This document shows positions 27,101 to 36,536 of a DNA stretch of 64,000 nt, piece after piece. Where the stretch lies: the NCBI RefSeq assembly GCF_002005305.1, contig NZ_CP014782.1, positions 3,534,001 to 3,598,000 of the forward strand. Reading direction: 5' to 3'. The DNA is from Shewanella psychrophila. GTDB lineage: Bacteria; Pseudomonadota; Gammaproteobacteria; Enterobacterales; Shewanellaceae. Numbering within the stretch: position 1 is the stretch's first letter; the number at the start of each line of letters is the position of its first letter. The position numbers were made by a program, and so were the translations under genes. Under the pieces are notes generated by a model that did not search any database, had not been told where the DNA came from, and worked only from the letters and a program-made list of their open reading frames with translations.

Positions 27101-30100
27101 AACCGTTGTCAGCTTCGAAGTTAATGGTGATACACACACTACAGGCTCTACAGTTCAGCTCGTTGGTGGCGCATTGACCATCAATGAAAATGGCACTTAT
27201 ACCTTCACGCCAAATGAAAACTGGAACGGCAACGTGCCAGTAATCACATATACAACCAATACTGGCTCAACTGCCGAGCTGACCATCATAGTTAATAATG
27301 ACAACACAGATGCCACCGATGACCAGCAAACTATAGCTGAAGACACAACAGCCATAGGAAATGTGCTTGATAATGATGAAAGCGAAAATACCGAGATCAC
27401 TAGCTATACCATCGATGGCTATAATGGCCCCCTACAGTCAGGAGAAGGCGCTGAATTAGAAAGCGGTGTTTTTTATCTAAATGCTGATGGTAGCTACGAA
27501 TTTACACCTTGGGAAAATTGGAATGGTACAGTCCCCGTTGTCACATACACCACTAACACAGGTGAAACCGCAACACTTGAAATAAATGTAACATCACTTA
27601 ATGATGCCCCAACAACAAATGAGCTCACTATATCCGGTGAGGAAGATGCGGCTAGTATAGCCATATCAACTTTAAGCGGTAATGATATTGATGGCTCAGT
27701 GACGAGCTTCATCATTGACTCATTACCTGATAACGGCACTCTAATGTTAAATGGTGTAGTCGTAGAAGTTGGCGCAATAATCTTGGCAGAAAATGCTGCC
27801 GACCTCACTTTTGTTCCCAATGAAAATTGGTATGGAGAAACAAACTTTACCTACCACTCGGTAGATAATGAGGGACTAGCAGACATAACTCCTGCGACAG
27901 TTAATATCACTGTCACTCCAGTGAACGACACCACCACCATTGGCGGCGACATCACGGGCTCAGGCGCAGAAGATGGCGCGGCTATCACAGGCCAGCTCAC
28001 CGCAACCGATGATGACGGCCTCACCGATGGCACCATTTACAGCGTAACTGGCGCGGCCGGTAACGGCGCCGCCAGCATCGATGCCGCAACTGGCGAGTGG
28101 ACTTACACCCCAACGGCTGATCACAACGGCGGCGACAGCTTCACCGTCACCATCACCGATGATGATGGCAACAGCGTCACTCAAGTGATCAACGTCACCG
28201 TCACCCCAGTAGTGGATATCCTAGCCCGATACCATCAACACCCGATGAAGACACCCCAAGGTGTACTGAACCTGCTCACCAACGACAGCTTCGAAAATGC
28301 GGATGCTGAAGTCACCGCCTTTACCCAAGGCGCAAACGGCACGGTGAGCATCACCGCAGCCGGTGTGGCGACGTACACCCCTGCCGATAATTTCCATGGC
28401 AGCGACAGCTTCACCTATACCGTGACGTCCGGCGGCGTTGAAGAAACCATTACCGTCACCGTCAATGTCGGTGAAGTGAATGATGATGTAACAATCACGT
28501 CGACTACCAACACTCGAGTCTCAGAGGAAGGTTTAACTGACGGTCTAGTTGATGACACCGGTAATACAGATACGACGAATGAAGTCGCAGCAAGCGGTAT
28601 TATCAGTATTGAAGATGTTGATGGTGATGCTTTAACAGTTTCACTTTCAGGCCCAGCAGCATTAACTTCAGGTGGTGAAACGGTTCTGTGGTCTTGGGAT
28701 TCTGGCTCACAAACTCTTACAGGTTTCGTCGGTACACCAGGTGAAAATTCATACCTTGAAGTAATGTCTGTAGCGCTTACGGCTCCTGCAGGTAATACGC
28801 CTGGAGATTGGGGTTATGATGTAACCTTACTCGCTCCAGTCGATCACACAAATACAAGCAGTGAAGATAACATCTCATTAGACTTTGGCATTTCAGTCAA
28901 TGACGGGGATGGCTCTACAACCAACGGAAACTTTACCGTTACGATTGAAGATGATGCTCCGGAAATTATCGATTCAGCTGCAGAAGTTGTTACCGACATA
29001 GATATTCCAGACAGCTTGATTGGTGAATTCTCGCTCACGGGCCAAAGTGGAAATTCTAGCTCAATCGATTTCGATGGCTTCACTATCACAGCTCGTGGAT
29101 TTACATCTTCTACAGATTCAACATTGATTAATGCCAGCGTCAACAGTACCAGTAATGGCATTGGCGTTAACAGTGTGGGAGCGCCTTATCATAATATCTC
29201 CAACGAAATAGACTTCCGTAAGTTTGCCGATGGGTCTGAAGCCTCCGAAGAGATTGTCATCACATTAGATCCTGGCACCGTCGCTTATGGCGTAAACATT
29301 GAGTTTGCCAATATGTTTGGTGGGGAACTTGAAGTTGGTGTGGTTGAGTTTTATCGAGATGGCCAGCTAATCGCAACACAAACGTTTAGCTCAGATGCCT
29401 CAGATGGTAATTATGCTGCTGTCTTTGAAGTGCTTCAGGGGGGCTTCGATCAGCTCGTCATCAAGTCTACCGATAACGGGTTCAATGCCGCACACGGTGA
29501 CAATAGCGATATAACAATCAAGTCTATTGAATTCCTTGGTACCGATGCACAAGCTATTGGTTATGCATCGGGAGAAGTCGATACCAATTGGGGAGCCGAT
29601 GGTTTTGGCTCACTTGTATTAACGGGGAGTGATGAAAATGCTCTGCTGACTGCAAGTGGTGAAACGATTCTAATAACTCAGTCTGATAATACTATGCTGG
29701 GACAAACGGCCTCTGGTGAGCTTATTTTTAAAGTCGAATTCACCCCAGGGACTGGCCAGTGGGAGTTTTATCAATATCAGGCGATGCAAAGCCCATCTGA
29801 CGGTCAGATTGACTTTAATGTGGTTGCCACTGATGGTGACGGTGACAGCGTTACGGGTCGCTTTGCTGTTTCACCCCACGTCGATGAAGCGCCTATAACA
29901 GCTGATGGTTCAACCTTAAGCACTGAGGATACAGGGCTAGTCTTGCAGTGGAGTGACTTCAACGTCAGTGACACAGATACGGCGAAAGCCAATCTATCAA
30001 TCAAGGCGACAAACCTTCCAAACGCCGCTAACGGTAGCTTACAGTATCTCAACAATGGCTCTTGGGAGGCTGTTGGTATGTTATTGAGCTCGGCTATGTT

Positions 30101-32843
30101 TGATGCAAGCCAAGTCCGATTTGTTCCAAATGATAATCAGGCCGATGGTAATCAAGCTGGTATAGGTAACCGTGGTGACGCATTGGCTGAGTTTGATTAT
30201 ATTGCGACAGACGGAACTACGGATAGTAATGCCTCTACCGTAACTATTCATATTACAGCAGACGCAGATGCGCCAGACTTATCAGCCTCTGCTGACGACT
30301 TGGTTTGGATTGATAAGGCTCCAATAGATACCACAGTCCCTAGTAATGTTCAGGTTAATGATGAGGTGTTTGGCACTAACATCGAAGCGGTACTATCGGG
30401 CCAACATGTTGTCTCTGGTAATGAAAACTCGTTCATTGAAGGTAGTGAGAATGCTCTAAACTCACTTAGTGGGGGAACTGGCAACGATATATTGATTGGC
30501 GGTGCACAAGCTGACTCTTTGCATGGTAATGCCGGTGATGACATTTTCATCGGCGGCGGGGAAAATGATTCCATCTACGGTGGTTCTGGAACTGATACAT
30601 CCATCTACTCGGGCAACTTTGCCGACTATACAATTACTAATCACTTTGATCATTCAGTAACGCCGTATCTATTAATCAATGATAGCCGTGGCATTGATGC
30701 CAGCTCGGTCAATACAGCAGACTTAGATGCGGGTGATCACCTATATGAAGTTGAGCGTTTGATATTTGCCGACGGCGTCTATGTCGTTGGTCCTGATGGC
30801 TCTCTGACTCAAGTACAGCTTAAAGAGATTCCACTAGATATTAATGTTGCTTTAACCGATAACGATGGAAGTGAAACGCTATCTGAAGTAACGATTAGCG
30901 GCGTGCCAAATGGAGTTTATCTATCGGCTGGAATCAATAATGGTAACGGTAGTTGGACACTAACGACTGCCGAGCTAAACGGTTTAAAGCTTCAAGTAGA
31001 AGAAGATTATGCTGGCGATTTTGAGCTAGCCTTAACAGTTAGCCTAACTAGCACTGAGTCAAGCAATAATGATTCCGAGATAAGTTCAGTACCGCTAAAC
31101 ATTTCATTGCGCGGCTATGTCCAAGACAATGGTTCATATGGCGATGACAATATTACAGGCACTGCAAATCATGATGTTATCGTCAGTGACTCTACTGGTA
31201 TTCAAGTCGTTGAAGGTGAAAACTACAACATCGCCTTTATTCTTGATTCATCTGGCAGTATGGGAAGCAGCAATGTAAATACTGCTAAAGCTCAATTATT
31301 AGAAGTGTATAATACTCTAAAAGCTAGTGCAGCTGGTGCCCATGCCGGTGTAGTGAATATCCTACTTGTCGATTTTGATAGTGGTACTAAGGTTACAGTA
31401 TCCGTTAACCTTGCCGATACTAGTGCAATATCTGATTTAGAAACGGCTCTTAGCACCATCAATAGTGGCGGTAGAACTAACTACGAATCAGCTTTTGAAA
31501 CGGTTATAGATTGGTTTAACAATGGCGATGCGGCAAGTAATGTAGGCAATAACTTTACCTATTTCATTACGGATGGAGAGCCGAACAACTACGTCATAGA
31601 TACACCAACAAGTGATATCAAAGTTATTGATTATATGGATAATCAGAACTATGACGATGGTCATCATGGTGTTGATCTTAACCTTAACGAATTAATTGCA
31701 CTTTATAACTATCAAATAGGCCAAGAGTTAACTCACGAAGGGCATCTCATTATAGATACCGATGGAAATGTCTACAGCTGGGAAAGTGATGATCACCAAT
31801 GGAGCTCTGATAATGAGGGAACTATTGCACTTGATGCCAATGGAAACTTTGTCGTTAAAACGATTGGTGAAGGTGGTAATGCAGAAGCAGAAGCTCTTGC
31901 AGCATTCGCTGTACTCAACACCATTTCTGAAGTTGAAGCTATCGGTATTGGCAGCGGAATTGATTTAGATGATTTAATTCCATATGACTCTGATGGCCAA
32001 GCCCATGCCAATATCAATGCATCTGATCTCGCCAACATCATTCTCGGTTCAGAACAAACGCTTATACAAGGTGATGATACCGTCGATGCCGCAGCTGGTA
32101 ATGACATCATCTTCGGCGATTTGGTCAAGTTCGATAATATCGAAGGTCAAGGCTATGCCGCACTACAGAAGTATGTGGCACAAGAGACGAATCAGAATAT
32201 CGCCGATGTTTCAGTAAAAGATGTTCATGAGTTTATCTCGGCCACCCCAGATCTATTTGACGTGTCTCGTACCGATGATGGCGAAGACACAATCTATGGC
32301 GGAGAAGGAAATGATCTCCTCTTCGGCCAAGGCGGTAACGATGTCCTTATCGGTGGCTTAGGAGATGACATCCTTATTGGCGGACTGGGTGACGATACTC
32401 TAACTGGAGGAACGGCTACAAATGACATAGGTGCAGATACCTTTGTTTGGTCTGCAGGTTCCACTGGCACCGATCATATTACCGATTTCAACTTAGGAGA
32501 AGATAAGCTAGATCTTAGCGACTTACTACAAGGTGAAAATACCGGTAATTTAGGGGAGTATCTGCACTTCACAGTGAATAACGGTACGACCACTATCGAG
32601 GTTGATGCGAATCATGATGGTAATGTCGGTCAGCTAATTGTTCTCGATGGTGTCGACCTATCAAATGCTTATGGTGCGACTGATGAGGCCATAATTAATG
32701 GTTTACTCGGTAGTAATGGTGAAGGTGCTCTGATCATTGATAACCAAAATACTGCATCATCTAGCCCAACCGTATTTGCCGATAATTCAGGTTCTGGATC
32801 AAATCCGCAACAAGAAGAGCAAATTCAACATCTAATTCCTTAA
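24189..32843 (+). CDS. bpfA: Giant RTX adhesin 2, BpfA/LapA family, LapG-cleavable
   Basis: 2884 residues from ATG 24189 (GGAG 6 bp upstream; TTG 24177 is part of that leader). Retention module 1-100, then GEDPTQGPDTAAG with the LapG site TAAG at residues 102-105. Calx-beta-like domains (about 487-732) and an Ig-like domain follow, then tandem-95/cadherin-like repeats (about 842-1134, beginning NDSNTIDEDTVATGNVLDND), VCBS-like modules, a DUF-type domain shared with adhesin 1, mid-protein RTX repeats (about 2088-2144) and a vWA domain with DSSGS at about 2353. The C-terminal RTX block (about 2696-2742) precedes the type I secretion tail. Position directly before the secretion genes matches S. 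oneidensis bpfA, required for biofilm formation. A short segment near 28216-28262 looks frame-shifted and compensated. Confidence 0.93.
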   Translation: MKSLVTTQHGQVLIANGEVTVEVDGENRPVVSGEQLPIGTALFLEDGAELEIAYEDGTSFSNQTEQIEDSEVADTDTSVIDEIQAIQAQIAAGEDPTQGPDTAAGAGTNGNEGGDFVSLGRSGDETLAGSGFDTSFGAPINVNATLTANLSLAQTDNQTTDSFKIAQFTDNFVNGVAYTTSSGLSGFTGDMGADGSFAYNPGDTITFSIGDVIIASFSADVIQGTILFLQDIAGTSLSDSNMNYVENMAIFLQALDNDLSDGTDDGILQTNSLVNLDASYTSNINIIAAIHEALTGYIDPTTGQPLNLATAGKEMLSLVLADLGIIFTRDSEFDPSGANTFETLAMEHVADTIDDLAGDRGPVTADDRTADILDVPGGLITYNYNELDGKITFSANDLLAGASGQQVTTENLVVKNVQLNADFADIGTLVDLGNGNYEIILNAGITQYDLEGLSIDYRVEDWTAFREITSATQDQFKSHLSADIPDVFEHDGFNQFTLNSELTFADDQRLEINFTSESMSEQLGFPIAEYADDYLVPLEYSNDGGLTWQTMTVTSVDYSGSIPRPIFGFVLESGNDSVIIRVPIFDDVAIEPTEYFIAEVTGENVYDETLQFAIFDNDADGSSLPQIDIDYVIVIEGMENAVFTLTLSEASTETVTVNYSTEELSALFGEDFISVSGTVTFLPGETTAYITVPIVDDLIIEDSPEFAIINLTDPVNAALVDAQGTLRIFDNDGPSNTAVSIDIDPITGDNLITDAEGNQAITVTGTVSADASITVGIVILTINGQTYQTEMNADGTFSIEVAGSELINDPDTIIEGIVYGFGAGGAQGTANTTENYDVESILANDSNTIDEDTVATGNVLDNDSDIDNDLSVVSFEVNGDTYTTGTTVQLEGGSLIINDDGTYTFTPNENWNGSVPVITYTTNTGSTATLTLEVTPVDDPSVLVNDSNTIDEDTVATGNVLDNDIDIDNALTVVSFEVNGDTHTTGSTVQLVGGALTINENGTYTFTPNENWNGNVPVITYTTNTGSTAELTIIVNNDNTDATDDQQTIAEDTTAIGNVLDNDESENTEITSYTIDGYNGPLQSGEGAELESGVFYLNADGSYEFTPWENWNGTVPVVTYTTNTGETATLEINVTSLNDAPTTNELTISGEEDAASIAISTLSGNDIDGSVTSFIIDSLPDNGTLMLNGVVVEVGAIILAENAADLTFVPNENWYGETNFTYHSVDNEGLADITPATVNITVTPVNDTTTIGGDITGSGAEDGAAITGQLTATDDDGLTDGTIYSVTGAAGNGAASIDAATGEWTYTPTADHNGGDSFTVTITDDDGNSVTQVINVTVTPVVDILARYHQHPMKTPQGVLNLLTNDSFENADAEVTAFTQGANGTVSITAAGVATYTPADNFHGSDSFTYTVTSGGVEETITVTVNVGEVNDDVTITSTTNTRVSEEGLTDGLVDDTGNTDTTNEVAASGIISIEDVDGDALTVSLSGPAALTSGGETVLWSWDSGSQTLTGFVGTPGENSYLEVMSVALTAPAGNTPGDWGYDVTLLAPVDHTNTSSEDNISLDFGISVNDGDGSTTNGNFTVTIEDDAPEIIDSAAEVVTDIDIPDSLIGEFSLTGQSGNSSSIDFDGFTITARGFTSSTDSTLINASVNSTSNGIGVNSVGAPYHNISNEIDFRKFADGSEASEEIVITLDPGTVAYGVNIEFANMFGGELEVGVVEFYRDGQLIATQTFSSDASDGNYAAVFEVLQGGFDQLVIKSTDNGFNAAHGDNSDITIKSIEFLGTDAQAIGYASGEVDTNWGADGFGSLVLTGSDENALLTASGETILITQSDNTMLGQTASGELIFKVEFTPGTGQWEFYQYQAMQSPSDGQIDFNVVATDGDGDSVTGRFAVSPHVDEAPITADGSTLSTEDTGLVLQWSDFNVSDTDTAKANLSIKATNLPNAANGSLQYLNNGSWEAVGMLLSSAMFDASQVRFVPNDNQADGNQAGIGNRGDALAEFDYIATDGTTDSNASTVTIHITADADAPDLSASADDLVWIDKAPIDTTVPSNVQVNDEVFGTNIEAVLSGQHVVSGNENSFIEGSENALNSLSGGTGNDILIGGAQADSLHGNAGDDIFIGGGENDSIYGGSGTDTSIYSGNFADYTITNHFDHSVTPYLLINDSRGIDASSVNTADLDAGDHLYEVERLIFADGVYVVGPDGSLTQVQLKEIPLDINVALTDNDGSETLSEVTISGVPNGVYLSAGINNGNGSWTLTTAELNGLKLQVEEDYAGDFELALTVSLTSTESSNNDSEISSVPLNISLRGYVQDNGSYGDDNITGTANHDVIVSDSTGIQVVEGENYNIAFILDSSGSMGSSNVNTAKAQLLEVYNTLKASAAGAHAGVVNILLVDFDSGTKVTVSVNLADTSAISDLETALSTINSGGRTNYESAFETVIDWFNNGDAASNVGNNFTYFITDGEPNNYVIDTPTSDIKVIDYMDNQNYDDGHHGVDLNLNELIALYNYQIGQELTHEGHLIIDTDGNVYSWESDDHQWSSDNEGTIALDANGNFVVKTIGEGGNAEAEALAAFAVLNTISEVEAIGIGSGIDLDDLIPYDSDGQAHANINASDLANIILGSEQTLIQGDDTVDAAAGNDIIFGDLVKFDNIEGQGYAALQKYVAQETNQNIADVSVKDVHEFISATPDLFDVSRTDDGEDTIYGGEGNDLLFGQGGNDVLIGGLGDDILIGGLGDDTLTGGTATNDIGADTFVWSAGSTGTDHITDFNLGEDKLDLSDLLQGENTGNLGEYLHFTVNNGTTTIEVDANHDGNVGQLIVLDGVDLSNAYGATDEAIINGLLGSNGEGALIIDNQNTASSSPTVFADNSGSGSNPQQEEQIQHLIP
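24492..24503 (+). other. Predicted LapG cleavage site (TAAG) in the BpfA-like adhesin
   Basis: Codes Thr-Ala-Ala-Gly at residues 102-105 after GEDPTQGPD, at the same place relative to the retention module as in LapA and in adhesin 1. Confidence 0.85.
26716..27590 (+). repeat. Three tandem-95-like repeats in the BpfA-like adhesin
   Basis: Units of about 101 residues starting at NDSNTIDEDTVATGN, each ending near FTPNENWNG...YTTNTG. Units 1 and 2 are offset by exactly 303 bp and almost identical in DNA over the first ~130 bp; unit 3 is diverged (FTPWENWNGTVPVVTYTTNTG-type end). Confidence 0.85.
30451..30620 (+). repeat. Internal RTX nonapeptide block in the BpfA-like adhesin
   Basis: GGTGNDILI, GGAQADSLH, GNAGDDIFI, GGGENDSIY, GGSGTDTSI in a row, followed by a YSGNFADYTIT module usual after RTX repeats. 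It lies before, not after, the vWA domain, separate from the C-terminal RTX block. Confidence 0.85.
32275..32412 (+). repeat. C-terminal RTX nonapeptide block of the BpfA-like adhesin
   Basis: GGEGNDLLF, GQGGNDVLI, GGLGDDILI, GGLGDDTLT in series, ahead of a DTFVWSAGS/TDHITDFNLGEDKLDLSD tail typical of type I secretion substrates. Confidence 0.9.
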
Positions 32844-32952
32844 ATAAAATTAAATCTAACAATGGCCTATAGCAATATGGGCCATTATGATTAATAATTT
32901 CATAATATAATTTCAATAAATTCTTAGCATCATCCTTAAGGATAAGTTTTAG

Positions 32953-35127
32953 GTGTCTGTAACTACTTCTCAGAAAACTGAGCAATGGGCTGTCTCTGCT
33001 TCACAAAGAGTCTCTGTCGACCCCTTGCTAGACAGTTTAGTCCTACTGACCGAATATTTCGGTAGCCCATGCTCCAGTGAATCACTGGCGGCAGGACTGC
33101 CCCTATCCTCTAGCGTCCTCACACCAGATCTGGTTCCTCAAGCAGCTGGGCGAGCTGGCTTAACGGCTAAATTAACCCGTAAGGGGCTGGATCAAGTATC
33201 GCCAATCTTCTTACCTTGTATCTTGCTGCTAAAAGATAAAAAAGCCTGCCTCCTCAGGGAGATAGATTTCGATAAAGACAGAGCCGTTATTCAATTGCCG
33301 GAAACTGGTGGTGAGCAGGTTTTATCCATAGAAGAATTAGAAGCGATCTACGTCGGTTATTTGTTTCTGGTCAAACAGCAATACCGTGGCGATATGGGTT
33401 TCGACGTTCACCAGCATGACACTGGCAGTCACTGGCTATTGCAAACCCTTAAAGATTCCGCGCCAATTTATCGAGACGCGTTGATCGCTTCGGTATTGGT
33501 CAATATATTCGCCTTAGTTTCGCCCCTCTTTATCATGAATGTCTACGATAAAGTGGTACCTAACTTAGCATTTGAATCTCTGTGGGTCTTGGCCATTGGC
33601 GCAGGTATTGCCTATATTTTTGACCTTATCATGCGACAACTGAGGGCTTATCTTATCGATGTCGCAGGTAAGAAGGTTGATATCATAGTCTCTTCACGGC
33701 TATTCGCTAAAGCCATAGGCATACCATTAGAGAAGCGCTCACCAAGTGTAGGTGGCATGGCGAAACAACTAGGCGAATTTGATAGCATTCGAGAAATTTT
33801 AACCTCTGCGACGATTACAACTTTGGTGGATCTCCCCTTCGCCATCTTCTTCATGATCATCATCTACGTTGTGGCAGGAGATCTCGCGATCATCCCGCTA
33901 ATAGGCAGCATCATCATTATCGGCTATACCTTGATCGTGCAGCCAAAACTGAAAGCTGCGATAGAGGAGAGTAATAAATTTTCCAGCCTCAAACATGGCC
34001 ACCTCATTGAATCTCTGGCTTCTCTGGAGTCAATAAAATCCAGTGGCGCTGAAGGCTTGGTCCAAAAGAGCTGGCAGCAGATGATAGGTCATACTGCAAA
34101 CTGGCAGTTGAAGTCAAAGAAGCTATCTACTTCAGTGACTAACCTAGCCAACTTCACCGTACAACTTTCAGTCGTATGTGTGGTTATTTTGGGTGTTTAT
34201 CGAGTAGCAGATAATGCGATCTCTATGGGTGGTATTATAGCCGCGGTTATCTTATCGAGCCGCGCAATCTCTCCAATGGCACAGCTAGCAGGCTTGATGA
34301 CCAGAGGTAATCATACCGCCAGTGCTCTGCGCCAGCTAGATGAGATAATGACGCAGGAAGATGAGTTTGAAAACAAAGGACACCTAGTCAGCCGACAGCG
34401 ACTGGAAGGCCAGATCAATGCCGATCATATTAGCTTCTCCTATCCCGGATCTGAAAAGCCGGTTCTGCACACCATGTCACTCAACATTAAACCCGGTGAA
34501 CGCATAGCTATCATTGGACGTAATGGATCAGGTAAGAGTACCCTGGCTAAGATGCTTGTAGGCCTCTACCAACCTACAAAGGGAAGCCTTAGGTACGATG
34601 GGCTAGATTCGGCTCAAATACATCCCACAGACCTTCGTAGAAACTTTGGTTACCTACCTCAGGATATCACCCTGTTCCATGGTTCCATTAGAGATAACAT
34701 CTTATTTGGTACCAGACAGGTCACAGAGCATCAACTCATCAGAGCGGTACAGCTTTCCGGAATCAATCTATTTACCGATCTGGAAACCGAAGGGCTAGAT
34801 CAACAGGTTGGTGAAGGCGGTCAATCCCTCTCCCGTGGCCAGAGGCAGACTGTCGCATTAGCGAGAGCAACCTTAAATGATCCTCCAGTGCTCTTAATGG
34901 ACGAGCCAACAGCCAGTTTGGATGCAAGAGCCGAAAAGCAATTTATTCGAGCGATGGAGAATGTCAGCCGCGATAGAACCTTACTGCTTATCACCCATAA
35001 AATGCATCTGCTTAAACTTGTTGATCGCATCATAGTCCTGGACCGAGGTCATGTCATCGCCGATGGTCCCAAAGATGAGGTTTTAGATAAATTGAGTAAA
35101 GGCTTACTCTCAGGGGCCTCGAAATGA
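32953..35127 (+). CDS. lapB: Type I secretion ABC transporter LapB
   Basis: 724 residues, GTG start with AAGGAT 9 bp upstream. The N-terminal C39-like domain (about 25-140) lacks the protease Cys/His context and is the usual inactive chaperone-type domain of LapB. Six-helix transmembrane domain about 165-440. ATP-binding domain: Walker A IIGRNGSGKST (about 520), signature LSRGQRQ (about 625), Walker B VLLMDEPTASLD (about 646) and ITHKMH switch His. It energises export of the giant adhesins from cytoplasm to exterior with LapC and the AggA channel. A 4-bp overlap couples it to lapC. Confidence 0.95.
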   Translation: MSVTTSQKTEQWAVSASQRVSVDPLLDSLVLLTEYFGSPCSSESLAAGLPLSSSVLTPDLVPQAAGRAGLTAKLTRKGLDQVSPIFLPCILLLKDKKACLLREIDFDKDRAVIQLPETGGEQVLSIEELEAIYVGYLFLVKQQYRGDMGFDVHQHDTGSHWLLQTLKDSAPIYRDALIASVLVNIFALVSPLFIMNVYDKVVPNLAFESLWVLAIGAGIAYIFDLIMRQLRAYLIDVAGKKVDIIVSSRLFAKAIGIPLEKRSPSVGGMAKQLGEFDSIREILTSATITTLVDLPFAIFFMIIIYVVAGDLAIIPLIGSIIIIGYTLIVQPKLKAAIEESNKFSSLKHGHLIESLASLESIKSSGAEGLVQKSWQQMIGHTANWQLKSKKLSTSVTNLANFTVQLSVVCVVILGVYRVADNAISMGGIIAAVILSSRAISPMAQLAGLMTRGNHTASALRQLDEIMTQEDEFENKGHLVSRQRLEGQINADHISFSYPGSEKPVLHTMSLNIKPGERIAIIGRNGSGKSTLAKMLVGLYQPTKGSLRYDGLDSAQIHPTDLRRNFGYLPQDITLFHGSIRDNILFGTRQVTEHQLIRAVQLSGINLFTDLETEGLDQQVGEGGQSLSRGQRQTVALARATLNDPPVLLMDEPTASLDARAEKQFIRAMENVSRDRTLLLITHKMHLLKLVDRIIVLDRGHVIADGPKDEVLDKLSKGLLSGASK

Positions 35128-36506
35128 GTAAGCATCTAACGACCCAAGATTTAGAGATGGTCGATGACGTATACGGCGCCATGATGACCGACGCACCGAC
35201 TAGCCATAGATTGATCATCTGGTCACTCGCGGCCATGGGTGTTTGCTTTATATTCTGGGCCTATTTTTCCGAGCTTGATCAGGTTACTACCGGGATGGGA
35301 AAAGTTATTCCCTCCTCTCAAATTCAGGTGATTCAGAGTCTCGATGGCGGCATCATGCAGGATATGTATGTCAAAGAAGGCATGATGGTTACTAAAGGCC
35401 AGCCCTTAGTTCGCATCGATGACACACGTTTTCGTTCTGACTTTGATCAACAGGCACAAGAGGTTTACAGTCTGCAAGCCAACGTTGTCCGTTTATCTTC
35501 CGAATTATCCAGCATCACTATTACCAGTATGTCCGTCGACTGGAGAGAGCAGGTCAAGATAACCCCAAAGCCACTGCAATTTTCCGGAGAATTAATCAAG
35601 GAGGAGCCCGCCTTAGTTCAGCGTCAATCTAATGAATATTCTGGCCGATTGGATAGCCTGATTAACCAACTGGAGATTCTGGCACGCCAAATCCAACAGA
35701 AACAACAAGAGTCTAAAGAATTAGCTTCAAAGATTGACACACTCTCCAGAAGTTATCAGTTGGTTTCCCGCGAACTGGAACTCACTAGGCCCTTAGCCGA
35801 TAAAGGTATTGTGCCTGAAGTCGAGTTGCTAAAAGTCGAGCGTGTAGTCAATGACATTCGAGGTGAGCTCGCTTCTCTTAGATTATTAAGACCTAAACTC
35901 AAGGCTTCTCAGGATGAAGCGATATTAAAAAGGCGTGAAGCCGTTTTAAATTTCGCAGCTGACGCCAGAACCCAGCTTAACGAACAGCAGACCAAGCTTT
36001 CTCGAATGAATGAGGCCCAGGTCGGTGCACAGGATAAAGTCAATAAAGCAGAGATAACCTCACCGGTCAATGGAACCATTAAAACCATTCACATCAACAC
36101 ATTAGGCGGGGTCGTTCAGCCTGGAATAGACATCATAGAGATTGTACCATCGGAAGATCAATTGCTCATTGAAACAAAAATATTACCGAAAGATATTGCA
36201 TTTTTACATCCTGGCTTACCCGCCGTAGTCAAAGTTACCGCTTATGATTTCACCCGTTACGGGGGATTGAATGGCGTTGTAGAGCACATTAGTGCCGATA
36301 CAACACAGGATGAAGAGGGGAACAGTTTCTATCTTGTAAGGGTTAGAACTAAATTATCAAGTTTGACCAAGGACGATGGCACTGAAATGCCAATTATACC
36401 AGGGATGTTAACTTCTGTTGATGTAATTACTGGGCAAAGATCCGTTCTAGAGTACATACTTAATCCAATTTTAAGGGCAAAAGATACGGCGCTCAGAGAA
36501 CGCTAA
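35124..36506 (+). CDS. lapC: Type I secretion membrane fusion protein LapC (HlyD family)
   Basis: 460 residues. Short cytoplasmic N terminus, one transmembrane segment (about 30-48: LIIWSLAAMGVCFIFWAYF), then a barrel-sandwich half (VIPSSQIQVIQSLDGGIM, MYVKEGMMVTKGQPLVRID), long coiled-coil hairpin (about 130-300), second lipoyl half (ITSPVNGTIKTIHINTLGGV) and a beta-barrel near the C terminus. It bridges LapB in the inner membrane to the outer membrane channel. Start overlaps lapB. Confidence 0.95.
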   Translation: MSKHLTTQDLEMVDDVYGAMMTDAPTSHRLIIWSLAAMGVCFIFWAYFSELDQVTTGMGKVIPSSQIQVIQSLDGGIMQDMYVKEGMMVTKGQPLVRIDDTRFRSDFDQQAQEVYSLQANVVRLSSELSSITITSMSVDWREQVKITPKPLQFSGELIKEEPALVQRQSNEYSGRLDSLINQLEILARQIQQKQQESKELASKIDTLSRSYQLVSRELELTRPLADKGIVPEVELLKVERVVNDIRGELASLRLLRPKLKASQDEAILKRREAVLNFAADARTQLNEQQTKLSRMNEAQVGAQDKVNKAEITSPVNGTIKTIHINTLGGVVQPGIDIIEIVPSEDQLLIETKILPKDIAFLHPGLPAVVKVTAYDFTRYGGLNGVVEHISADTTQDEEGNSFYLVRVRTKLSSLTKDDGTEMPIIPGMLTSVDVITGQRSVLEYILNPILRAKDTALRER

Positions 36507-36536
36507 GCCCAATAAAATCGACCTGGAGGGGTTAAC

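Noticed and set aside
33000..33400. Active C39 peptidase domain in the ABC transporter
   Set aside because: The catalytic Cys-His arrangement is not seen and LapB substrates lack a double-glycine leader; it is the inactive domain type.
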